Part shown: positions 8,912 to 17,933 of the stretch, piece after piece
Layout: each line of letters opens with the position of its first letter
Position numbering within the stretch: the first letter of the stretch is position 1
DNA from: CAYILR01 sp964364175
GTDB taxonomy: Bacteria; Bdellovibrionota; UBA1018
DNA: 64,000 nt
Direction: 5' to 3'
Assembly (NCBI GenBank): GCA_964364175.1
Contig: CAYILR010000008.1
Span: 38,441 to 102,440, forward strand
Notes under the pieces: generated by a model
What the model saw: the letters and a program-made list of their open reading frames with translations, nothing else
Told to the model about the DNA's origin: nothing
The model's database searches: none
Program-made: the position numbers and the translations under genes

Positions 8912-9454
8912 GTGTCACTAGAAGCACGTCGCAAGAACAAAGCCGCTGCCGCAGGCGATGAGAAGAAGAAGAAGAACACCAAGGCAAACCGCGTGGGAGG
9001 AACACTGCGCTCAATCGCGATCGGTCGTGCCTACCTGGAGCATGAGCCCCAGGTAGACCCCGAAGGTCGCCCTTTCTTCCGGTCCATCTTCGACGCTCAG
9101 GGCAATGGTGCCAAGCGGATCGGCAAAGACATCGCGAAGGATCGCGTGCTCCCCACGTCGGCACTGCTCAAGCATACGAATGAAACGGTTGCCAAGCAGG
9201 TGCTGGGTATGTCGCTTCGCCCGAAGGTGTGGCGCATGATCATGGAAGGCATCTGCGACCAGGTGCTTACCCTCGCTGAGGCCGGCTACAAGGTCAAGTT
9301 GCCGAACCTTGTCGTGGTCCAGGCCGTGAAGCGCGGCGCGCGTTTGGCTCGCAATCCGAAGACCGGTGCCCCCGTGCCCGTGCCGGCGCGTACCGCCCTG
9401 TCCACCAAGCCGGCGCGCTCGGCCAAGGCGTACATGGCCAACGGCGGCGTCTGA
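8912..9454 (+). CDS. HU/IHF-like DNA-binding protein
   Basis: A 180-residue protein whose C-terminal part matches the beta-arm of HU/IHF proteins: ARLARNPKTGAPVPVPAR, followed by the closing KPARSAK segment. The N-terminus is Lys/Ala-rich and probably disordered. HU proteins bend and compact DNA. GTG 8912 is preceded by GGAG 8 nt upstream. A strong terminator follows 30 nt after the stop, ending the primase operon. Confidence 0.8.
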   Translation: MSLEARRKNKAAAAGDEKKKKNTKANRVGGTLRSIAIGRAYLEHEPQVDPEGRPFFRSIFDAQGNGAKRIGKDIAKDRVLPTSALLKHTNETVAKQVLGMSLRPKVWRMIMEGICDQVLTLAEAGYKVKLPNLVVVQAVKRGARLARNPKTGAPVPVPARTALSTKPARSAKAYMANGGV

Positions 9455-9484
9455 GCGGAACAGCAGAACTGACGCCCTCCCAGG

Positions 9485-9524
9485 GCGCCCTCGTCACCCT
9501 ATGACGAGGGCGCTCTTTTTTTTT
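9485..9524 (+). terminator. Rho-independent terminator
   Basis: A 12-bp GC-rich stem (9485-9496 with 9502-9513), a 5-nt loop and a T-rich run at 9514-9524. It closes the primase/HU operon immediately before the next gene. Confidence 0.92.
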
Positions 9525-9538
9525 CGCCTGGAGGCGCC

Positions 9539-10348
9539 GTGCCATTGGTCAATTTCGATGCCGTCGCCACTTTGTTCCGCGACACAGCGTCTACCCAGGT
9601 CAAGATCGCCCCGCCAACGACACAACGGTCCAGCAACCAGGAGTTCTCTCCCAAGAGCTTCTTGAACGGCTTTGGCTCCCAAACTTCCCCACAGCCGGCG
9701 GCACCCAACAATGTCGATGCCATCAAAATGCGCCAAGCATACGCTGGTGGTCTCAAAGACACCCGCATCGGCTTCGTGCTCACTACGGACATGTGGCGCC
9801 TGGAGGGCAAGGCCCTGGCTCTCCACGCCGGCCCAGCGTCTGCCGACTGGAGTCTGGCTCTGCGTGCCGCTGAGGAGGAAACCAAGGCCGGTCGTGCCCG
9901 CTATGCCCAGGCCCGTCAGTTCACGCGCGCCAGCCATGATCAGGGGTCCACGTTTTTTGACTTCCCGAGGGTCAACTTTCAGTTTCAGGGCGGCAACATC
10001 TTGCCCATCCAGGGGTTCTCAAACGAGGTCGTTCGTCCGCCTGGGCTAGAGGACTTCTATCTGTTCTTCGAGCTACTGAATCAGCCGCCGCTGTTGCCGT
10101 CAGGGCAATACGAGGGCGCTCACAACTTCGTCTGGATCTTCTACACGAGCTTGATGTTCCCTCAAGTGACCTTGAAGGGCTACTTTGATCCAAACGGCCT
10201 CAGTTGGGAAGACACTGCCGACGAGCCGACGATGCTCCGCTGGACCTCGGAGTTCCTCGTCTACGAGATGACCCCTAACCTCTGGGACACCGACGAGCTT
10301 TACACCGCGTACTCGAACTTCATGACCACGAACGGTACGCTGCGGTAG
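9539..10348 (+). CDS. Probable virion structural protein
   Basis: A 269-residue protein beginning at GTG 9539 with GGAGG 6 nt upstream. It is rich in aromatic residues and beta-type segments (for example FFDFPRVNFQFQGG), contains no cysteine motif or enzymatic signature and faces a likely tail-tube gene tail to tail. I believe it is a baseplate, neck or tail protein but cannot name it. Confidence 0.55.
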   Translation: MPLVNFDAVATLFRDTASTQVKIAPPTTQRSSNQEFSPKSFLNGFGSQTSPQPAAPNNVDAIKMRQAYAGGLKDTRIGFVLTTDMWRLEGKALALHAGPASADWSLALRAAEEETKAGRARYAQARQFTRASHDQGSTFFDFPRVNFQFQGGNILPIQGFSNEVVRPPGLEDFYLFFELLNQPPLLPSGQYEGAHNFVWIFYTSLMFPQVTLKGYFDPNGLSWEDTADEPTMLRWTSEFLVYEMTPNLWDTDELYTAYSNFMTTNGTLR

Positions 10349-10355
10349 CCGCGCC

Positions 10356-10880
10356 TCATTTGATTCTGATCTTGTTAACGAACGTAAATTCACCAGAGAT
10401 GCGGATGACACCTTCGCCGTCGGCCGTGAACGCATCGAAGCTCTTGCTGTTGAACCAGCAGCCCAGGTACCGGTACTGACGGTACAACTGGAGGCCCTTG
10501 AGGTAGACCTCGTCAATCGCGAACGGCGTGTTTTGGTTGAGGAGGAGCGTGTAGACGTCGGCCTCACCAAACGCCTTCTCAATCTCCTCACCCCAGACCT
10601 CAGCGCGCCCGAAGCCGACGGTGAAGGTGTTGGCCTTGCCAGGCACGGCGTCGACAGGCTGGCCCCAGGTTCGGGCGTTCAATTCGTAAAGCAGCGTGAC
10701 GTCGCGGTCCATTGCCTGCGGCGTCCACTCCGTGAAGCGGCCGATCATGATGCCGCCGACCTGGATCGAGAACCCGTGATAGGTCTGGGTCGTTGGTGCA
10801 TAGGGGGAATTTACATCGATCTGCACAGCAGGCCGATTTGCCTCGATGTGGAACCTGTTGGACGCGGCAATAGGGGGCAT
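10356..10880 (-). CDS. Probable tail-tube-like structural protein
   Basis: A 174-residue protein starting at ATG 10880 with GAGG 6 nt upstream; the longer open frame to 11129 has no support. The middle (GGIMIGRFTEWTPQ) and the beta-rich ending (RISGEFTFVNKIRIK) resemble the two-sheet fold of phage tail-tube proteins, but this is a judgement from composition. The homing endonuclease gene starts 76 nt upstream on the other strand, which is typical of insertion beside a conserved structural gene. Confidence 0.5.
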   Translation of the reverse strand: MPPIAASNRFHIEANRPAVQIDVNSPYAPTTQTYHGFSIQVGGIMIGRFTEWTPQAMDRDVTLLYELNARTWGQPVDAVPGKANTFTVGFGRAEVWGEEIEKAFGEADVYTLLLNQNTPFAIDEVYLKGLQLYRQYRYLGCWFNSKSFDAFTADGEGVIRISGEFTFVNKIRIK

Positions 10881-10955
10881 CGCAGACCTCGCTTGGTGCT
10901 CTCCTAGAGAGGTGCGCCGTTGGTCTGCCTCCTGTCCTCCGATTACTATGACGCC

Positions 10956-12116
10956 ATGCCTCCACGTCTGACCAAGGACGACTTCATCCGCCGCGCTACG
11001 GCAGTCCATGGAGCCAAGTTCGACTATTCGTGCGTGGCGTATGAGACACAGTTCGTACCAGTCACGATCAGGTGCTTGGAGTGCCAGACCCAGTTTCAGC
11101 AGAAACCACACACTCACTTCCAAGGCCATGGCTGTTCACGTTGCGCAAAGAGCCTCAGCCCTGAAGATTTCATGACAAAGGCCAGGGCTGTTCACGGTGA
11201 TGCCTACGTTTACGGCACGTACACCTCGATGCGCGACAAGATCGACTTGGTCTGTAGAAAATGCGAAACGAGATTCTCGCAGACAGCCAGCAACCATCTA
11301 CGTGGAAAGGGAGGTTGTCCTTCGTGCTCGGTGACGCGACAGCGCCTCACCACAGCAGATTTCGTCAACCTGGCCCGCGCCGTTCATGGTGAAGCCTTCA
11401 ACTACGATTCTGTTAAGTACGTCACCAGCCACATCGATGTCATCATTCACTGCAATACCTGCTGCGAAGACTTCCCTCAAAGCCCTAATACTCACTTGAC
11501 TGGTTCTGGATGCCAGACGTGTGGGTACCGCGCGATGGCTGAAGCACACAGGAGCAGCACAGAAGACTTCATAGCAGCCGCGAAGAAAGTCCACGGCAAC
11601 AAGTACGACTACTCCAAAGTCCAGTACGTCGGATCTACAATCAAAGTTGAGATTGTGTGCAAAAGGCACGGTGCGTTCTTGATGACGCCAAACGCCCATC
11701 TGGTGGGACAGGATTGCCGTCTCTGTTCCAGATCAGGTGTATCGAAGGCTGAAATCGCATGGTTGGACTCGCTCGCCATCCCACAACAGCAACGACAGGT
11801 CCGCCTTCCGGAGTTGTCCATCCGGGTGGATGGGTATGATCCCGTGACTCGGACGGTTTACGAGTTCCTAGGAGACTTCTGGCACGGGAATCCAGCGGTC
11901 TACGCCGCGAGTTCTGTGAACACGGTCTCGAAGAAAACGTTTGGCACCCTCTACATCAAGACCTTGGCGCGTTTCGCAAGGCTAACCGACGCTGGTTACA
12001 AGGTGGTCTGGATCTGGGAGCGTGATTGGCGACAAAAGATGCTTCAGCCACCCTTCAACGCCCGTAGCTCCTCCACGAGCGCAGCGATCTCTTTCCGCGC
12101 TTTTGCAAGCTCTTGA
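10956..12116 (+). CDS. Free-standing homing endonuclease with four zinc repeats
   Basis: A 386-residue protein with four tandem repeats of roughly 60 residues, each carrying a VHG(x)KFDY-type start, a Cys pair and a GCxxC ending (for example HLRGKGGCPSC). Such repeats are known from phage homing-endonuclease-like proteins. The C-terminus has a Vsr/PD-(D/E)XK-like core (DGYDPVTRTVYEFLGDFWHG), the probable nuclease. ATG 10956 was chosen over TTG 10920. It lies alone on plus among structural genes and its 3' end overlaps the next minus gene by 73 nt. Expected to cut a cognate intron-less or element-less allele. Confidence 0.75.
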   Translation: MPPRLTKDDFIRRATAVHGAKFDYSCVAYETQFVPVTIRCLECQTQFQQKPHTHFQGHGCSRCAKSLSPEDFMTKARAVHGDAYVYGTYTSMRDKIDLVCRKCETRFSQTASNHLRGKGGCPSCSVTRQRLTTADFVNLARAVHGEAFNYDSVKYVTSHIDVIIHCNTCCEDFPQSPNTHLTGSGCQTCGYRAMAEAHRSSTEDFIAAAKKVHGNKYDYSKVQYVGSTIKVEIVCKRHGAFLMTPNAHLVGQDCRLCSRSGVSKAEIAWLDSLAIPQQQRQVRLPELSIRVDGYDPVTRTVYEFLGDFWHGNPAVYAASSVNTVSKKTFGTLYIKTLARFARLTDAGYKVVWIWERDWRQKMLQPPFNARSSSTSAAISFRAFASS

Positions 12117-12265
12117 TATAGGTCCGTGCCTTCCTCGACGACACGACGTCTGAGGGCGACATTGTCCGCTATCACAGCTTGGATGGCTGCTACGACGTCC
12201 TGGTCTGTACAGTCCTCGGGTAGCAGCAGGGCGGCCCGAAGCAGATCTGAAAGCGTTGCTCCCAT
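12044..12265 (-). CDS. 73-residue helical protein
   Basis: A short Ala/Leu/Glu-rich protein predicted to be a helical hairpin or coiled coil. It converges with and overlaps the homing endonuclease 3' end. The site upstream of ATG 12265 is weak. Function unknown. Confidence 0.5.
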   Translation of the reverse strand: MGATLSDLLRAALLLPEDCTDQDVVAAIQAVIADNVALRRRVVEEGTDLYQELAKARKEIAALVEELRALKGG

Positions 12266-12327
12266 CCATCAGAATAGCAACGGCTGAGCACGACGGCGGA
12301 AAAACCGACCGTGCGCGCAGCACGACG

Positions 12328-13821
12328 TCAGAAGACAAGGAGAAGTTGGTCAACTGCGCGTGTGGTGGCAGTGTAGCCCCAGCGGCGTCTGTCTGGCTCT
12401 TCCATCATAGAGAGCGCCCACTCGAAGAACACTGCCACCTTATCAGCTTGTGATCCTTGGAACTTGTGCGCGGTTATCGCTCCCCCAAAGTCCAGCAAAG
12501 CACCTACTGACCACCATGATGAGTGCTTGCCCGGCACCTCATCGAAGCCAGCGAACGTCTTGTCCCGCAAGAACTGATGCGTGCAGACGTCAATGTCCTC
12601 CACGAGGCCGACCGGCTCGTCGAACTCCACTGTCATCTTATAGGTGTGCTGCTGTCCAGGGGCGCAGGACTTCACGGTGCCACGAAGCCCATTAGCCATG
12701 AGGCGCCCGTCATCTAGGCGCTTGTTCTTCAAGCAGATAACGACCTCACCTGGCTGCGGGTCAATGTCATCGGTGTAGCCGAATTTGTCGTGACGAATGT
12801 CGCGATTGAGCGCAGTGCGGAGCTTGTTTGTGTAGGTGATGAGCGCGCCTGGTGGGGCGCCAAACTCGATGGCTTGCGTCCGGTTCTTGGTGTAACGCAC
12901 ACGAGGATCGTCGATGTCGTCGATGAAGGCTTTGAGCGCTTCGTTGGGAGCGCCGTTACGGATCAATGTCGAGAGTCGAATGATGGGGTTACCGGCCGCC
13001 TGACGATGGATCTTCTCCAACCGGAAGTCTGGGTTGGTCATCAGCCCCGTGGATTCACCTACAGGCGGGAGTTGGCCATGATCTCCTACGGCCAAGATCG
13101 GCACCCCGAAGCTGCGAAGGGTCTTGAGCACGTCCTGCGAGACCATCGAAGCCTCGTCCACGACGACGAGATCACAATCGAGTTCCCGACGCGGCTCCCA
13201 ACGGATGACCCGCCCAGTCTTTGGGTCCTCTACCGGTTTGTAGACGAGTCCGTGGATGGTCGTCACCGGCGCATCCAAAACACCACCGCGTGCCAGAGCC
13301 TTCTTTAGCACCTGGGCTGCCTTGCCGGTGGGAGTAGCGAAGGCGACAGTCACTCCCTCTTTGATGAAGTCGTAAGCCACGCGGCCCGTAAGCGCGGTCT
13401 TCCCTGTTCCAGCCCAGCCCCCAACTGTGAGGACCTCGATGCCGTCGTTGTTCTTCTGCCAGGCCATGATGCCGTCGCGGGCCTTCACCTGGTCTGGTGA
13501 AGGTGCCCACTCAGCGGGCTCACCGAGAGAGGCGGGCTTTGGTTTCGGCCGACGTCTGAACTCGTCATCATCCCGATTTGGGTCGTAGTCCTCTGGGATG
13601 ATGCTGCGGTGTTCGAGGTACTGAAGATCGACTGGCGGCGGCTCCCAAGTAGGAGGCAACGGGATGGTCCAACTCGGCGCCTCCATGACCGATACCTCCA
13701 GCGGGCCTCCTGGTACCTGGAACTCGCAACCACACGCACCGCACTTGGCCATAGTGCCCATCACACCGTAGCCGGTGGTCGGTGCGCAGCCGTTCGGGCA
13801 CTTCAGTGGAGGCACGTCCAT
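12328..13821 (-). CDS. Dda/RecD-like SF1 DNA helicase
   Basis: A 497-residue SF1B helicase. An N-terminal zinc-ribbon-like region (Cys pairs within the first 35 residues) precedes the motor. Motif I GGWAGTGKTAL, motif II VVVDEASMV, motif III AVGDHGQLPPV, the late motif AHKFQGSQ and the final YTATTRA motif are all present and intact. T4 Dda and bacterial RecD2 share this set; they unwind DNA 5' to 3' and help start replication or clear bound proteins. ATG 13821 has AGAGG 9 nt upstream. It is the last gene of the long coupled minus-strand cascade. Confidence 0.9.
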   Translation of the reverse strand: MDVPPLKCPNGCAPTTGYGVMGTMAKCGACGCEFQVPGGPLEVSVMEAPSWTIPLPPTWEPPPVDLQYLEHRSIIPEDYDPNRDDDEFRRRPKPKPASLGEPAEWAPSPDQVKARDGIMAWQKNNDGIEVLTVGGWAGTGKTALTGRVAYDFIKEGVTVAFATPTGKAAQVLKKALARGGVLDAPVTTIHGLVYKPVEDPKTGRVIRWEPRRELDCDLVVVDEASMVSQDVLKTLRSFGVPILAVGDHGQLPPVGESTGLMTNPDFRLEKIHRQAAGNPIIRLSTLIRNGAPNEALKAFIDDIDDPRVRYTKNRTQAIEFGAPPGALITYTNKLRTALNRDIRHDKFGYTDDIDPQPGEVVICLKNKRLDDGRLMANGLRGTVKSCAPGQQHTYKMTVEFDEPVGLVEDIDVCTHQFLRDKTFAGFDEVPGKHSSWWSVGALLDFGGAITAHKFQGSQADKVAVFFEWALSMMEEPDRRRWGYTATTRAVDQLLLVF

Positions 13822-13841
13822 GGTCACGAACCTCTTTTAGC

Positions 13842-14078
13842 CTATTGGGCGAGACGAGCAAGCTCCTCGCGACCTGTGTCTGTGATGAAGGCCCGGTAGC
13901 CTGCCGCGTGCTCCATCGAGCGATTCACGAGCTTCACCCAACCTCGACGGCGGAGCGACTGCGCTGAAATCGCGTCACTGTGCTCAACGATCAGGCCCTC
14001 GTCGCTTGGAGTGGTAGCCGCCCGAGAGAGGATGTCGACCTGTTTTGGAGTCAAAGGATAGGAGCGAGTACGTGACAT
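13842..14078 (-). CDS. Small winged-helix-like protein
   Basis: A 78-residue protein that starts in a TGATG overlap with the upstream gene's stop. The pattern LTPKQVDILSRA followed later by LRRRGWVKLVNR and FITDTGREEL resembles small winged-helix domains of phages, ending in a TGREELAR strand-helix. DNA binding is plausible but not shown. Confidence 0.6.
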   Translation of the reverse strand: MSRTRSYPLTPKQVDILSRAATTPSDEGLIVEHSDAISAQSLRRRGWVKLVNRSMEHAAGYRAFITDTGREELARLAQ

Positions 14079-14890
14079 CACGAAGGATTGAAGATCGGCC
14101 TTAGAAGAGGCAGCCATTCAGTGGGGGCCGCCTTGAGAAGGCTCCGCCTCGCCTTCTCAAGCTGAGGGTAAGGGTCACAGGCTTCGAGGGCCTTGCGCAA
14201 GGCTTCGTTGGCTTCGGCTTCCTTGTTGAAGTCGATCAGGCTGGCCTGCCGGAAGTCCGCTCCAACGGCCTCCCTGATGGCACGTAACACCCCCAAAAGC
14301 TTGGCCAGCTTCGGGGTCTTGACGACATGGAGGCCCATCTCAAGCTCGTCGTCGTAGCGATAACACGCTACCACTAGCGTGACGGCGTTCGGGGTCGGTT
14401 GGTTCACGGCGGCCGTAGGACAACCGTGCTTTGGGTCGTTGGGGCCGGCGTACATGACATCCGGGGTACCACCGAACCCAGTGTCCAGGTACATGACCTG
14501 ATCGCCTTTCTCGGAGGCGTAGGCTGCAAGCGTGATGTCTGTGCGACGACCGTTGTCCTCGATATGGACCGCAGGGAACGTGAACCGTTTGGTGAACTTC
14601 GCTTTGATTCTCAAAGTCCTGAGAATGAGCATGTCCACATCGCTGTCAGCGAAACGTTCAACATTCTCAGAAAGACCTTTGGTGTAGTCCTTGGTGAGTA
14701 GTCGAGGGTCAGCATACTTGGCCTTCACGAGGGCCGAGTTGTGACCTTTCCACAACACCGCTTTGGCGGACCAAGTGCAGTAGGGCCGGGGTTCGATGAA
14801 CACGAGGTCGCCGGTTGGAACTGCTGTCGTACTCGATCCGAACAGCGGCTTCATGCCTGACGGGGGAACCGATGCCTTGGATTTTCCCAT
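14078..14890 (-). CDS. Unknown 270-residue protein
   Basis: A soluble protein without cysteine clusters, membrane segments or a motif I recognise. The C-terminal 80 residues are helical and charged. It is coupled to the gene below by TGATG and follows the upstream stop directly (TGA then ATG), so it is part of the same transcript as the helicase. Confidence 0.65.
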   Translation of the reverse strand: MGKSKASVPPSGMKPLFGSSTTAVPTGDLVFIEPRPYCTWSAKAVLWKGHNSALVKAKYADPRLLTKDYTKGLSENVERFADSDVDMLILRTLRIKAKFTKRFTFPAVHIEDNGRRTDITLAAYASEKGDQVMYLDTGFGGTPDVMYAGPNDPKHGCPTAAVNQPTPNAVTLVVACYRYDDELEMGLHVVKTPKLAKLLGVLRAIREAVGADFRQASLIDFNKEAEANEALRKALEACDPYPQLEKARRSLLKAAPTEWLPLLRPIFNPS

Positions 14891-15286
14891 TCAGTCCTCA
14901 CCTTTGGCACGCGCGAAGGCTACAGGGTCCAACAGACGGAGCGCTTCTTCAAGGGGCTTCGCAACCCACGTCACCTCGTCATCGTTGGCCTCGGTCCAGA
15001 GGGCCAGGAGCTTGGCTACCGCTTCTGGAGGAGCACCGAGGGCGGCGTCGAGGTCTTCGATCGCGTCGATGTCGGCGGGCGTGCTGGAGTCACTGGAGTC
15101 GACCCATTCAATCGCCTTCATGGCTGCGGCGACCTTCAGCAGCAGGGCGCCGAGTCGGTGGCGCTCCGAGCGCTGTTTCTCGTTGAGGTCCGGTTTCTCT
15201 CGCGCATAGAGCGTGCGGTCCTCCAACAGAGCCTCGGCGCACTCTTTCATCTTGATGAAGCTGTAGTCCCAGGACCCGCCGCTCAT
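14891..15286 (-). CDS. SGGSWDYS-family phage protein
   Basis: A 131-residue protein starting MSGGSWDYSF, an N-terminal signature I recall from small phage proteins of unknown function, followed by helices. ATG 15286 overlaps the previous stop (ATGA), which decides the start over an in-frame ATG at 15298. Confidence 0.65.
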   Translation of the reverse strand: MSGGSWDYSFIKMKECAEALLEDRTLYAREKPDLNEKQRSERHRLGALLLKVAAAMKAIEWVDSSDSSTPADIDAIEDLDAALGAPPEAVAKLLALWTEANDDEVTWVAKPLEEALRLLDPVAFARAKGED

Positions 15287-15492
15287 GTTGCACCCCACGT
15301 TTCAAGAACCAGGCGGCCTTTGTCGGAGACAGAGAAGACGTCGCCATCGACATCAAGCAGGCCGTGCCACAAGAGGGCTCCGGTCTCTATAGGGTCCTGG
15401 ACGTCGTTCAGAGCTACACGGCCCTTGGCTCGGATGTGCCGAAGGGCTCGCTTGCAGTCTTCGTTGTCAATCTCTGGTGGAATGGTGGTCAC
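15283..15492 (-). CDS. 69-residue winged-helix-like protein
   Basis: A short protein with the pattern ...ALRHIRAKGRVAL...GLLDVDGDVFSVSDKGRLVLE, resembling a small winged-helix domain. It overlaps both neighbours by 4 nt (ATGA), typical of this operon. No function known. Confidence 0.6.
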   Translation of the reverse strand: MTTIPPEIDNEDCKRALRHIRAKGRVALNDVQDPIETGALLWHGLLDVDGDVFSVSDKGRLVLETWGAT

Positions 15493-16199
15493 AGCCCTGC
15501 TTCTTGACGCTTTTGTTTCAACTGCGCCTCCAACCGCTCAACGTCTTGACGTGCGCGCTCTTTGATGTGCTCGGCCTCTTTGAGGCGCATTTCCTCGTCG
15601 TTCTTTTGTTTGCTCACGCGCCACGCATCACCCTCGTAGGATCGCAGGCACAGGAAGATGAAGGCCCATACTTCCTCTCGGTCACCTAGCTCTACCGAGA
15701 AGCGCATCTTGTCGCTTTCGCTGTAGTAGCCGAAGACCAAGTCGCCGGGGAAGCCCTCGAAGTAGCACGAGACGAGATGGTCGCCAGCGTATCTCGGGGC
15801 TGTAGGCGGGTCCCCGCGGAACAGGCCGATTGGATCGATGTCGATCGGCTTGTCGCTGATGACCGAGACTTTCCAGTTGTAGAAATTGCCGCGAAGGACG
15901 AAGCGAATGCCCTTTCCAGGCGGCTCCAGCGAGTAGACCGCCAGAGGACACGATTTCGACATGTGCTCAGAAACGACTTTGACATGTGAGCCGTCTTTGC
16001 GATGCTCGTATTCGACACCACGGCACACGTTCGCGCCCAGTACATCGCGCACGTAGATGGCCTGGTCGAGCGCGCCCTTGAAGTAGATCAAGTCGTTCTG
16101 CTTCTCTTCGCCTTTCTCGTCAAGATACGTCTTGTTGATCCAAGCTTGCAGCGAGTCAGGGTGTAGCTCTCTTGTCACTTGATCCTCACAGTCTGTCAT
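15489..16199 (-). CDS. Unknown protein with C-terminal coiled coil
   Basis: A 236-residue protein. Residues 1-190 form a beta-rich domain of unknown type; the last 45 residues are a charged coiled coil (Lys/Glu/Gln-rich). Cys59 and Cys84 are isolated. It is coupled to its lower neighbour by ATGA and immediately follows the stop of the upper one. Confidence 0.65.
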   Translation of the reverse strand: MTDCEDQVTRELHPDSLQAWINKTYLDEKGEEKQNDLIYFKGALDQAIYVRDVLGANVCRGVEYEHRKDGSHVKVVSEHMSKSCPLAVYSLEPPGKGIRFVLRGNFYNWKVSVISDKPIDIDPIGLFRGDPPTAPRYAGDHLVSCYFEGFPGDLVFGYYSESDKMRFSVELGDREEVWAFIFLCLRSYEGDAWRVSKQKNDEEMRLKEAEHIKERARQDVERLEAQLKQKRQEAGL

Positions 16200-17030
16200 T
16201 CACATGAACACCAATTTCGTGCCGTCGGAGGCTTCTACCTCATGGCGGACGAAGTCGGCGTCGAGCATCTCGCGCCAGCGTTCCTTGGTGGTCTTCTGGT
16301 AGCCGAAAACGGAAGCGTTGGGTTCACACCAGGCGCAAAGCTCGTCGAGGGTGGCGAACACCGGCGACATCGGTGATCCTTCGTTTGTTGTTGTCCACAA
16401 CTGGTAGCCTTCGCCTTTGGGCGGGTCCGTGCTCGTCCAGGCTTCGTGGGCCTCGTAGATGGCCGGGTCGATGTTATGGCCCTTGCAGACCGGGCAGATG
16501 CCCCAGTTGTCGTCTTCCTTGACCCCAGCGAACTCCTTGAGGCGTTTGGCTAGGCTCCAAGCGAAGCCACCTCCCATCATCACCCTGGCCTTCTTCCCGG
16601 CCAGAGCCTCAATGAGGTGCTGAAGCTCGGGGGTCAGGGGGAGGAGCTTCGGCGGATGGGCTCTGTACGCACGCTCGAAGGCCAGGTTGCGCTGAACCTC
16701 GTCCTGCGGGTCCTTGTCCCGGATGGCTTGGATCACAGCGTCAGGGACCGACGTGCGCGGCGCCTGAGACCACTCCTCCAGGTACGGATGAGGGTAGATG
16801 CAGCCGCGTGCGCGGCGCTCCTCGGCTTGCGGCGCCTCCAGGGCCTGCTCGGCGAGCAAGCCCATCAGGCGGCAGATCGACTCCAGCCACTGCCCGGCCG
16901 CCGTGTGTCCGTTGAAGCAGGTCTTACCCTCCTCGGGGCAGGAGGCTCGATGCGGGTTGAGGTAGCCTGCCCAGATCTTATTGATCGGCCAATCGAAGTT
17001 CAATGGAACACGTTTGAGTTCACGACCCAT
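16200..17030 (-). CDS. Conserved phage protein with zinc pairs
   Basis: A 276-residue protein beginning MGRELKRVPLNFDWP, an opening I have seen in phage proteins of unknown role. It contains a zinc-type pair CPVC around residue 185 and the segment WTSTDPPKGEGYQLW, also a recurrent phage pattern. No enzymatic motif. The start overlaps the end of the upstream gene by 11 nt. Confidence 0.7.
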   Translation of the reverse strand: MGRELKRVPLNFDWPINKIWAGYLNPHRASCPEEGKTCFNGHTAAGQWLESICRLMGLLAEQALEAPQAEERRARGCIYPHPYLEEWSQAPRTSVPDAVIQAIRDKDPQDEVQRNLAFERAYRAHPPKLLPLTPELQHLIEALAGKKARVMMGGGFAWSLAKRLKEFAGVKEDDNWGICPVCKGHNIDPAIYEAHEAWTSTDPPKGEGYQLWTTTNEGSPMSPVFATLDELCAWCEPNASVFGYQKTTKERWREMLDADFVRHEVEASDGTKLVFM

Positions 17031-17280
17031 TAGTCACCTTCTCCTTCTGGAACGGCTTGTAGTCGCGGAGGTCTTGCATGTCGATGTGGTGGCGCCAGAG
17101 CTTGTCGACAAGCTCGACTGGCCACAAGACGTCAGTCTCGCGCCAGTCGCGGTCGTTGGCCTTGAACTTCCCGGCCTCGTCGATGTGGTTCGTGTAACCA
17201 TGGCCTTCCGGGCACCACCAGGTCACGCAGTTGCCGGTGAAGACCCGGCTGTCCTGGACGTAGTAGAGAGATTCAGCCAT
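17020..17280 (-). CDS. Small phage protein of unknown function
   Basis: An 86-residue protein with the segment FTGNCVTWWCPEGHGYT, where Cys18, Cys23 and a His could bind zinc. It overlaps both neighbours by a few bases within the coupled cascade. No function known. Confidence 0.65.
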   Translation of the reverse strand: MAESLYYVQDSRVFTGNCVTWWCPEGHGYTNHIDEAGKFKANDRDWRETDVLWPVELVDKLWRHHIDMQDLRDYKPFQKEKVTNGS

Positions 17281-17661
17281 CGGGAGTCGGTCTCACGATC
17301 TCGACCACGCAGCCGGGCTTGTGCTTCTCGTTGGCGTCGACGACGGCGCCACAGTCGGCGCAGTAGCGATAGCCAGAGCCGTAGGTCCCGCGGAGTCGGC
17401 CTTGTAGGCGTGCTTCTTCACGAAGGCGATGAGAGCGTCGACAGGCGGCTTGTCGTCGTCCTCCAGCTTCTCGATCTTGGCTTCGAGGTCCGCGATGTAC
17501 GCCTTGGCGACGCACAGGCACATCTCGTCAGTGAGCCCGCACTTCCGGCAGGGCACCTTGCGGGCGGTGACGCCTTCTAATGCCTCATCCATACACCGCT
17601 CACACGGATGATTCTGTCCATGGCGAAAGCAATGTTTGGCGTGGGCGTCCTTCTCAGTCAT
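17273..17661 (-). pseudogene. Zinc-ribbon protein split by a frameshift
   Basis: Two overlapping frames make sense only if joined. The first runs from ATG 17661 (CFRHGQNHPCERC, then CRKCGLTDEMCLC, then a coiled coil) to about 17390; the second continues with GSGYRYCADCG and HKPGC to the stop at 17273. The second frame has no start of its own near the join, and the tail of the first frame turns Ser/Thr/Pro-rich and unconvincing. A -1 shift near 17385-17392, at a GGG run, would restore a protein of about 129 residues. This may be a sequencing error, a decayed gene or a programmed shift; no classic slippery heptamer is visible. Confidence 0.65.
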
Positions 17662-17933
17662 GGTTCCACCTGCTCTCCACGAGGGGACCAGAAATACTCG
17701 TCGTAGCTAGCGTCTTGAAACCTCTTGAGGCGCCACATGTCGAACTCCTCGCCAACGATCCAGTCGTAGGCGTCGGAGAGGTCGTCACCGCGCGTGGTGA
17801 TTTTCACCCGGAACGCCTCACCGGGAACGATGACGGCGACGACCTTGCCCGCAAGCTTGGCGGCCGTGTCGCCGAACCACACGGTGACCTCGTCGTTGAT
17901 GCCAATGTTGTGGTCGACGCTGGCCGAGGTCAT
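17658..17933 (-). CDS. 91-residue protein, unknown
   Basis: A small beta-rich protein that may be an SH3- or KOW-like barrel (VTVWFGDTAAKLAGKVVAVIV). ATG 17933 has GGGAGGG just upstream, which decides the start over 17984. It overlaps the frameshifted gene by ATGA. Confidence 0.65.
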   Translation of the reverse strand: MTSASVDHNIGINDEVTVWFGDTAAKLAGKVVAVIVPGEAFRVKITTRGDDLSDAYDWIVGEEFDMWRLKRFQDASYDEYFWSPRGEQVEP

